Part shown: in pieces, positions 58,045 through 64,000 of the stretch
How positions within the stretch are numbered: the stretch's first letter is position 1
How the letters are laid out: the number at the start of each line of letters is the position of its first letter
NCBI GenBank assembly: GCA_965249185.1
Contig: CBDFLS010000002.1
Coordinates: 1,922,001-1,986,000 of the forward strand
Direction: 5' to 3'
From: CBDFLS01 sp965249185
GTDB taxonomy: Bacteria; Chloroflexota; Dehalococcoidia; Lucifugimonadales; Australimonadaceae
Length of the DNA stretch: 64,000 nt
Position numbers and translations under genes: made by a program
The notes under the pieces: model-generated
Databases searched by the model: none
Seen by the model: only the letters and a program-made list of their open reading frames with translations
What the model was told of the DNA's origin: nothing

Positions 58045-59613
58045 TTGCGATTGGCCGCCTCTATGCCAGACATAACCCTCAAGGAGCTCGAACGTTTCGC
58101 ACACCATTGGCCGCGTGAGCTGGGTATCGCAACAGAGTTCACCCACCTGGGAGTGTCTCTGCTGGATATGCTTACCGTAGATGTCCATCTTCTGCTGCGC
58201 GAACGTTGGTACGGTCGGAGTCAGACATCGATAAAAAGCCGGATCGCTCGGACCGTTCGAAGGCTCATGATGCGTTGGTACCCGCAGGCGCATTTCAAGC
58301 TTGAACGGAGATTAACTAAGGCCGGTTTACCATGGCCCGATAAGGAAGCATCGCTTGGGCAGGACCGAGTTCTCTTTGTTGTTCAGGGAGCGACCCAGAG
58401 TGACCTGGGGACTCTCCTTCCGGTGATACGCGGTTTACAGACCAACGCTATTTGTCGGCCGCTCGTGGTCACGGCTGACGCGGGCGCAACGGCGAGACTT
58501 GGACGCGAGGGGATTGAATTCCACAATTTGTATGGTTATCGGGGAGATCTTGGGCACTACAGCAAGGTTGCCCGAGAGGTGTTGGGAGCGCTTCGAGCTA
58601 CCGTGGCAAATGGCGCAAAGAACGGGTTCCCCGGCTTTCCCATCGAGATGCGCAGGCTCGGGGTTTTCGAAGCGCTGGCCTGGCGGGCCTTGTTGCTCAT
58701 GCACACGCTGGATGCGGCGGACGAGTTGCTCGATCGCTCGGTGCGGGCGGTGGTCGTTGCCTCAGACGTGCATCCGGTAGGCAAAGCGATCGTTCACCTG
58801 GCCAATGCCAGAGGCATTCCGACCATCGTCGTGCAACACGGGCTGTATGGCAACGATGGCGAGGCGCTGACCTTGGGCTTTCTCCCTCTTAGCGCTGCTA
58901 CCGTCTGCGTGTGGGGTGAGGGTTCGGCCCAGATACTTGAGCGCCACGGCGTGGCCCGGGAAAGAATCCGCCTCACGGGCCAACCTCGCTTCGACCAGAT
59001 CGTTGCGTTACGGGAGCAGGATTGGCATCATCGAATATGTGATCAGCTCGAACTGGCACATTCATGCCGATTCCTTACATTCGCTTCCCAGAACATCTTT
59101 CGGCGGGATGAACAGAGACTTGCCATTCTCCAGAGCTTCGGAAGATTGTGCGAAGATATACCGGAATCGGTGGTGGTGGTGAAACTGCATCCAGCGGAGA
59201 ATCTGCGCTTGTGGGAGCAATCGGCGGCGAAGTTGGAATTGCCGCGGGTGCGCATCGTGAAACAGATAGACCTTCACCGCCTGTTGGCTGCAAGCGATGT
59301 GGTGATGACGGTGTTCTCGACCGTTGGGCTGGAGGCCCTGTTGCTGGGGAAACCCCTGGTGGTCCTTACCGATCTAGAACGTAGCTATGAAATGGAGTAT
59401 CTGCAGGCCGGCGCCGCAATTCCGGCCGAGAGCGAGCACCTCACCGACGCGGTGCGGAGGATCTTATACGACAGCTCCACGCGGGAGGCCCTACGAAAGG
59501 CGGCCGAGAGTTTTGTTAGATACCACACCCTAGGGCTTAACGCGCAGGCTGCCGACCGCGTGTCCGCCGTCATATACGACCACCAAGTCCACGCAAAGGA
59601 CGCCAAGGAATAA
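58045..59613 (+). CDS. Capsule-type GT-B glycosyltransferase/glycerophosphotransferase-like protein
   Basis: A protein of about 522 residues. The C-terminal half has VVQHGLYGNDGEAL, VWGEGSAQILERHGV, RIRLTGQPRFDQIV, VVVKLHPAEN and DLHRLLAASDVVMTVFSTVG, the series seen in capsule synthesis (KpsC/CDP-glycerol transferase-like) GT-B enzymes. The N-terminal 100 residues are helical and specific. The start is TTG 58045 or ATG 58063. It probably transfers a sugar or glycerol phosphate to the polymer. Confidence 0.82.
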   Translation: MRLAASMPDITLKELERFAHHWPRELGIATEFTHLGVSLLDMLTVDVHLLLRERWYGRSQTSIKSRIARTVRRLMMRWYPQAHFKLERRLTKAGLPWPDKEASLGQDRVLFVVQGATQSDLGTLLPVIRGLQTNAICRPLVVTADAGATARLGREGIEFHNLYGYRGDLGHYSKVAREVLGALRATVANGAKNGFPGFPIEMRRLGVFEALAWRALLLMHTLDAADELLDRSVRAVVVASDVHPVGKAIVHLANARGIPTIVVQHGLYGNDGEALTLGFLPLSAATVCVWGEGSAQILERHGVARERIRLTGQPRFDQIVALREQDWHHRICDQLELAHSCRFLTFASQNIFRRDEQRLAILQSFGRLCEDIPESVVVVKLHPAENLRLWEQSAAKLELPRVRIVKQIDLHRLLAASDVVMTVFSTVGLEALLLGKPLVVLTDLERSYEMEYLQAGAAIPAESEHLTDAVRRILYDSSTREALRKAAESFVRYHTLGLNAQAADRVSAVIYDHQVHAKDAKE

Positions 59614-59622
59614 GCCCCATCG

Positions 59623-60156
59623 ATGTTTGCTGACATCTTGTCGCGGGAGCGATTGGGAACCGTGGCCGTCACCGCACTGGCGGTGTTGGGTGCGGGATAT
59701 GTGGTGGCGAAAGAGAGCGTTTTGGCAATAGTGCTCTCAATCGCCGTCTTGGTGGTTGCCGGCGTCGTTGTTGCTATCACACGAAAACCCGTGTGGGCAG
59801 CATACGCCATACTATTTACCGCGCCCCTGATTGCATACCGTAGTGAGCTTCTGGGCTTCAATGTTTCGTTGCAAAGGATTTTGCTCTTTGTTGGCATCAG
59901 CGCCGTGCTCATGCGAGCGCCCGCGCGGGGGCGTATGAGGCTCCGCTTCCCAGTGGCCGCCCTGATCTTCGCAGGCTTTATCGTCTTCGAATTGTTTGGC
60001 GTTATGAAGACTGGAAAGTTGGACGCGGCGACACACAAGCTTGGCATTCTTATGGTCGGCTGGTTAATCCTGGAATTCCTAGCGAATATGCTGGATTCTC
60101 GTGAGAAGGTAATCCAAGGGTTTAAACCGACATTTCCTTCTTTAGAACTCTGGTAG
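59623..60156 (+). pseudogene. O-antigen polymerase/ligase-like protein, N-terminal fragment
   Basis: The first part of a Wzy/WaaL-like membrane protein, with helices such as VLAIVLSIAVLVVAGVVVAI, RILLFVGISAVLM and FPVAALIFAGFIVFELFGVM. The sequence is convincing to about LDSREKVIQGF (60120) and then runs into unrelated DNA to a stop at 60156. A matching C-terminal part lies at 63337-63879 beyond 3.2 kb of mobile DNA. It begins 9 bases after the preceding transferase gene. Confidence 0.83.
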
Positions 60157-60693
60157 CTGAGAGGTGCCAATGCCTCTGCCACGATCCTTGAGCCGACGTG
60201 CCTGCAACAATGGTGACCAGTTGGCGCTTGCAACTCCCTGCTGTGCCGCTCCAGCGTCAGTGCTTCTACGGTAGATGATAATGGAATCGAGCGGCCAACG
60301 CATCCATAATTTTGGGGCAGACCCTGGAGCGCCAGGTCGTCTCAGCCGAACCCACTCCCGTAGTGGTTCGGGGGATCGGCACTGCCAACCGAATGAGGTG
60401 ACGTCGCCGCCATTCACATGGCTATACTGGCTATAAGGGAGGTCGAGCGCTTACGCTTACAGTGTTTGAGCGGCTGCCGCGGACGCCTCTGAACGACAGA
60501 CGCCCAATCCTTCCACCTTTGGCGTCCAGAACGGCTGCCGTGGACGCCTCCAGAACTGGTAGGTTCGACATATGGCCCTCTCTGTAAACCGTCAGGGAAA
60601 ATGGGACACCTGAGAGGGGTGGAAAACCCGAGAGTCTGAGAGTGGTGTGAGCTCCTGAAGCGAGGGTAAAGTACCTCATGAAAGGAGCGGACC
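60157..60693. other. Non-coding or degenerate mobile DNA inside the polymerase gene
   Basis: About 540 bases without a supported gene. An imperfect 22-25-base direct repeat, CGGCTGCCG(C/T)GGACGCCTC, occurs at 60471-60492 and 60532-60556; the second copy also forms a hairpin, GGCGTCCA with TGGACGCC (60521-60548). Short minus-strand frames here (for example about 60431-60570) could be remains of another element. The right part leads into the truncated IS3 element. Confidence 0.5.
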
Positions 60694-61105
60694 GTGTCCC
60701 AGTCACAAGAGAGCAAGGCAGATGCTGCCCAGCAGCGGAGCGAGGAGACCAGGTCTTTCGTCCGCACGGTGAAGGCGGCAACCCGACGTAGATACACCCC
60801 CGAAGAGAAGATCCTTGTCGTCCTGGAGGGCTTTCGCCGGGAGGTCACTGTCAATGACCTGTGCAGGCGAGAGGGGATCAAGCCCCACTCCTACCACCCA
60901 CGCGTGGACCAAGGAGTTCATGGAGGCTGGCAAGGAGAGGCTTACCCGTGAGACGGTGCGGGACGCCACGGGCCAGGAGATCCAGCAACTCAGGCGTGAC
61001 AACGACGAGCTCAAGGAGCTGGTGGCCGACCTGTCCCTGGAGGACTACCGTATCAAAAAAACGGCTATCCCAGTGCCTGCCGACGACGTCGGTACCAACG
61101 CATGA
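60694..61105 (+). pseudogene. Frameshifted IS3-type transposase OrfA
   Basis: The first part reads TRRRYTPEEKILVVLEGFRR and VNDLCRREGIKPHSY, a helix-turn-helix of OrfA. Near 60890 the phase changes: the second part, AWTKEFMEAGKERLTRET with QQLRRDNDELKELV and YRIKK, lies in another frame. Joining them gives a normal OrfA of about 135 residues, so a small insertion or deletion has broken it. Confidence 0.78.
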
Positions 61106-61632
61106 GCGCGTCCGAGAAGACGACGGTCCTGGCCAGGGTAGCTTCGTCCACGCTTCCAAAGCGTCAGGTACTCAAGGACCTGGGTGTCCCCAAGAGCACC
61201 TACTATCGGTGGCTGACGCGCGAGCAACGGTGCCAAGGGCTTGAGAATCAACCGGAAGGCGGCCTGGCACCCTGGAACCGCCTGAGTCAACCTGAGGAGC
61301 AAGCGGTCCGGACGGTGGCACGTCGAGCGCCTGAACTGAGCTGTCGTCAACTTGCTGCCTGGATCACCGACAACCAGGGCTTCTCCGTCTCCGAGTCCAC
61401 GGTCTACCGCATCCTGCGCAGGGAGGGTCTGGTCAAGTCACCCAAGATGCAGCTCAAGGCCGGCAAGGAGTACCACCGCAAGACCACCGGTCCCAACCAG
61501 ATGTGGGCAACCGACGCCTCCTACTTCAAGGTCATCGGGTGGGGCTACTACTACTTGGTGACGGTGATGGATGACTTCTCCCGCTTCATCCTGGCCCATA
61601 AGCTCCAACGCGACACGACCTCAGCCGGAATT
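61102..61632 (+). pseudogene. Truncated IS3-type transposase OrfB
   Basis: The N-terminal 177 residues of an integrase-type transposase: LKDLGVPKSTYYRWL, then PNQMWATDASYFKV with the first catalytic Asp and VTVMDDFSRFILAHKL. After RDTTSAG (about 61632) family sequence ends, although the frame stays open to 61857; the second catalytic Asp and Glu are missing. Insertion or deletion associated with the IS1380 element next to it is the likely cause. Confidence 0.8.
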
Positions 61633-61684
61633 ACCCATATCAAGCTGCCTGGGTCCAAGCAACGCACCATCCTCGACGAGAGCC

Positions 61685-61713
61685 ATCGTAGTATCAGTCA
61701 CGGATGCCGTCAA
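61685..61713 (-). promoter_or_regulatory. Possible promoter at the edge of the IS1380 element
   Basis: On the minus strand TTGACG (61713-61708) and TACGAT (61690-61685) are 17 bases apart. It would transcribe toward the truncated OrfB in antisense. No gene obviously depends on it. Confidence 0.35.
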
Positions 61714-61875
61714 CCATCCAATCAAGCGCACAAAACCATCTCTCGGCGTGGTGAGTTAGCGGCCCCAGGCAGCGGAGGTGGCTTTCACCACGTTTGCACT
61801 CCCTTCAAACTCCTCCGGGCGCGCACCTCGCCCTTGGTTGCCTCTCTTCACCTCTGATGACCTCAAGGATAATCG

Positions 61876-63231
61876 CTACCCTGGTGCTGGATGGAGCCCG
61901 GCGATACGCTCCAACACTTGCCGGAATACCTCCCGGGACACTGCCACCTCAGCAAGCTGAAACACCAACCTCCTGGCATGCCGCACCAGACGTCCACCCA
62001 TCTTGATGAGCTTGGTCTGCACGCTTCGCAGTGACCAGTGTTTCACTGACTCTGGCAAAGTCAGCCTTCTCATGAAGTTGCCCAGGTTGTAGGCCAGCAC
62101 AAACAGCCACAGCCTCACCTGGTTAGCAACGAACCTGTGACACGAGAGCCGCGTCCAGTTCAGGGCGTATTTACCTTCCTTGATCCACTGCTCGGCCGTG
62201 CCCCGCCCGTTGTAGAAGTGGGTTACGCCTGCCGGCGGTAGGTTGAGGTTGGTGACGACGAACCCGACCCTCGGGAATAGCTCACCCTGGCGCCACTCCA
62301 CCTTGGCGACCACACGCCGGGGAATGTCCCAGCTCTGGGCCTGGTAAACGAAGTCGTGATACCGGACTACGGGCTTCCCTTCGACAGGCTCAGGGCAGGC
62401 TTTAGGCGGCCTGCCCACGGGCCGCTTCAGCAGGTGCCGGATGTTTCCTTGTAATACCTCGTTGGCCGGAAGCCGCATAGCGTAGCCAGTGTCCCTTGAC
62501 TCCAGGTACTCGTACACCTCGGGCTTGGCAAAGGCAGCATCGGCCCGGAACAGCAGCCGGACTCCTTTCTCCTGGTATCGCTTCACGACTGGCTCCAGAA
62601 CCTCCCGCCACCGCTCAGCGCTGTGGACGTTGCCCGGGCGAAGCATTGCACCTTCGCAATCTCCGAAATGGTTGAACAGGAAGAGCGGGTGATAACATAC
62701 GGACTCGAAGTGGCCGTTGTAGGCGACTCCCTCTTGCTGCCCATGCACCGGGCTTTCAGAGCTGTCCATGTCTAGGATAACTCGCTGGTGAGATGTCTGG
62801 GCCATGGCCCTGTCCACCCACTCAACATTCAGGCGCGCAAGCCCATCCAGGTTTTCCTCTTCGGTTAACACCTCAGTCTCAAATCGGCTCATAGTATTGG
62901 TGCTGGCTGCCTGCTTATCAGTACCTTGCCACCCGACGATGACACGCATAGCCGGGTCTTGGGCAAGCCGTTCAGCGTCGTTGGTGTCCTCATAGCCAGC
63001 GAGACGGCTATACACCGATTGTCTGAGCAAGGGCAACAGCGGGTGTTGCACATTGCGGCCGGTGCGGCTTTCATGGATATAATCGTTGGCTGTCTCTGTG
63101 AGCCCCAGAGCGGCATCAAGCTCGCGGCATGCCAGGAGTCCGGCGTCCGAGGTGATGGTAGCGCCACGAAAATCCAGGCGGACTCTGCGGTCGAATTGGA
63201 GCTTCAAAGGGGTGTCGGAGCTTTCACCCAT
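61876..63231 (-). CDS. IS1380-family transposase
   Basis: A 451-residue transposase. FDRRVRLDFRGATITSDAGL, ILDMDSSESPVHGQQEGVAY in part, LFRADAAFAKPEVYEYLE and TAEQWIKEGKYALNWTRLSC in part, plus QVRLWLFVLAYNLGNFMRR, form the IS1380 DDE domain pattern (Asp, Asp, Glu). The frame is complete. Within it (about residues 278-287) the sequence ACPEPVEGKP comes from an inserted short palindromic repeat, possibly harmful to function. Element ends were not resolved; they should lie between about 61635 and 63336. Confidence 0.88.
   Translation of the reverse strand: MGESSDTPLKLQFDRRVRLDFRGATITSDAGLLACRELDAALGLTETANDYIHESRTGRNVQHPLLPLLRQSVYSRLAGYEDTNDAERLAQDPAMRVIVGWQGTDKQAASTNTMSRFETEVLTEEENLDGLARLNVEWVDRAMAQTSHQRVILDMDSSESPVHGQQEGVAYNGHFESVCYHPLFLFNHFGDCEGAMLRPGNVHSAERWREVLEPVVKRYQEKGVRLLFRADAAFAKPEVYEYLESRDTGYAMRLPANEVLQGNIRHLLKRPVGRPPKACPEPVEGKPVVRYHDFVYQAQSWDIPRRVVAKVEWRQGELFPRVGFVVTNLNLPPAGVTHFYNGRGTAEQWIKEGKYALNWTRLSCHRFVANQVRLWLFVLAYNLGNFMRRLTLPESVKHWSLRSVQTKLIKMGGRLVRHARRLVFQLAEVAVSREVFRQVLERIAGLHPAPG
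62377..62396. repeat. Short dispersed repeat inside the IS1380 transposase gene
   Basis: The string CCCTTCGACAGGCTCAGGGC is an imperfect palindrome (CCCTTCGA...CAGGGC) and encodes CPEPVEG on the minus strand. CPEPVEG/SPEPVEG is, from memory, a common translated form of dispersed palindromic repeats in Chloroflexota and other genomes. It is inserted in frame in the transposase. Confidence 0.65.
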
Positions 63232-63336
63232 TGGGTGCCTCCAGCGAGATTGCGGTATCCAGAACTAGACCCGCTAGCTCGGCCAGTCTAGCACCCACAC
63301 TGCCCATAATGCCCAGGTAGGCGGCTCAAATAGGCA

Positions 63337-63879
63337 GCACTCTCACCGGATTACGACGCACCCACGCGGCTGATCTGGGAAATGTGGGTTAAATTCTTTG
63401 TGTTGGGGTCGGTGTATCCCGTGGTATTGGGGGTCTATCAGTGGTTCTATGCGGTTCCAGGACAGATCAATGTTCCTCTGGCCACGCTTTTCTCTCCTCG
63501 CTTGACCAGCGATGACCGGCTTCGTTGGGGTGTTCATGCACTCGGCGAAAATCTCCTGAGGATAAGTAGCACACTGGGAACCCCCACTGCATTTGGGGAG
63601 TACCTGGCTATTGTGCTCATAATGGTATTGGCGCTGGTATGGTGGGTGCCCATGAGCTGGCCCTGGGCGCTGGCTGGTTATGCGTATTCAATCATCGTTA
63701 TGCTCCTGATCATATCTACCTTCTCGAGGAGCGCCTGGCCGATAACTCTTTTTGGTCTAATGATGTTGGTCGCGGTGACGCTGTTTACGAGCAAGAGATT
63801 TTCAAAGATTCTCTTGCTGACATTGGCAATGGTCCTAGCGGCCGCGGCGTCTTTGACCCTGGTCCCAGCAATTGTTCTA
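63337..63879 (+). pseudogene. O-antigen polymerase/ligase-like protein, C-terminal fragment
   Basis: An open frame of 181 codons without its own start: VKFFVLGSVYPVVLGVYQWF, then NLLRISSTLGTPTAFGEYLA (a Wzy/ligase-type periplasmic loop), several hydrophobic helices, and IISTFSRSAWPITLFG. It resumes the polymerase whose start is at 59623-60120. It ends at SLTLVPAIVL where IS1595 copy 5 begins, so the gene is interrupted at both ends. The fragment contains the SRSAW motif usual near the C-terminal helices. Confidence 0.82.
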
Positions 63880-64000
63880 GGGTATAGTCCCAAAACAGCC
63901 ACCTGTGAGAGAATGGTGGCATGGGACGGAAGATTGGGTGCCCTCGATGTCAACACGCCAAGAGCTGGAGCATTCGGCGAGGTAAGAGTCGTTGTGCAGC
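63880..64000 (+). mobile_element. IS1595-family insertion sequence, copy 5 (left end only)
   Basis: The first 121 bases of the element, starting GGGTATAGTCCC after the polymerase fragment (flank ATTGTTCTA), including the transposase start ATG 63921. The window ends inside it, so the other flank and any target duplication cannot be examined. Confidence 0.92.

Noticed and set aside
1..64000. tRNA or rRNA genes
   Set aside because: No cloverleaf with a TTCRA-type T-loop and no rRNA segment was recognised by eye. A tRNA search program would be decisive.

Overview
The window is GC-rich bacterial DNA with the gene content of a Chloroflexota genome, most like the Dehalococcoidia/SAR202 group. This is an inference from a small zinc-ribbon protein, Thr/Pro-linker lipoproteins, a tal-pgi fusion, a short-form 6-phosphogluconate dehydrogenase and Gram-positive-style CpsB/CpsD polysaccharide regulators; no rRNA or tRNA is present to confirm it. 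It is probably a contig from an environmental genome. Five near-identical insertion sequences lie in it, so junctions at those copies deserve caution.

Layout. 1-2.8 kb: end of a 2-oxoacid dehydrogenase E1-beta gene, its E2 acyltransferase, a cluster of short repeats, a small DUF4287-like protein and octanoyltransferase LipB. 2.9-5.5 kb: a coiled-coil/zinc-ribbon protein, a serine-recombinase-like protein with a degraded active site, and RNase P RNA. 5.6-14.8 kb: two lipoproteins (cupredoxin and DNRLRE types), VOC protein, amidase, FAD oxidoreductase, dUTPase/dCTP-deaminase-like protein, a 46-residue zinc ribbon, Lgt and a large membrane protein. 14.8-25.6 kb, minus strand: rpiB, tal-pgi, a HAD phosphatase, gnd, zwf, pgl, then glmS and a CpsB-type PHP phosphatase split by an insertion sequence. 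This is a complete oxidative pentose-phosphate operon plus entry into amino-sugar synthesis.

26.8-64 kb is a surface-polysaccharide locus: remnant of a CpsD tyrosine kinase, ATP sulfurylase, a nucleotide-sugar epimerase and UDP-glucose dehydrogenase, a Gfo/Idh oxidoreductase, a divergent DAHP-synthase-like PEP aldolase with an enlarged shikimate-dehydrogenase-like partner, a MarR-type EPS regulator fused to a Rossmann-like domain, a divergent NeuB, RmlA-C-B-D, a GT2, two NeuA-like cytidylyltransferases, UDP-galactopyranose mutase, an epimerase, a four-gene heptose module, a GT9-like transferase, a sugar methyltransferase, pyruvyltransferase, Wzx flippase, an unknown duplicated-domain protein, a capsule-type glycosyltransferase and a Wzy/ligase-like polymerase. 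Together they imply a glycan with rhamnose, galactofuranose, heptose, uronic acid and probably an ulosonic acid.

Many assembly and control genes here are broken. IS1595-type elements interrupt cpsB and the sugar methyltransferase, abut a headless cpsD and abut the polymerase. An IS3 element abuts the methyltransferase. A truncated IS3 and an IS1380 element separate the two halves of the polymerase. The most interesting candidate for new biochemistry is the tight cluster at 29.1-34.6 kb, where two shikimate-pathway folds have lost the usual substrate-binding signatures inside a sugar operon.
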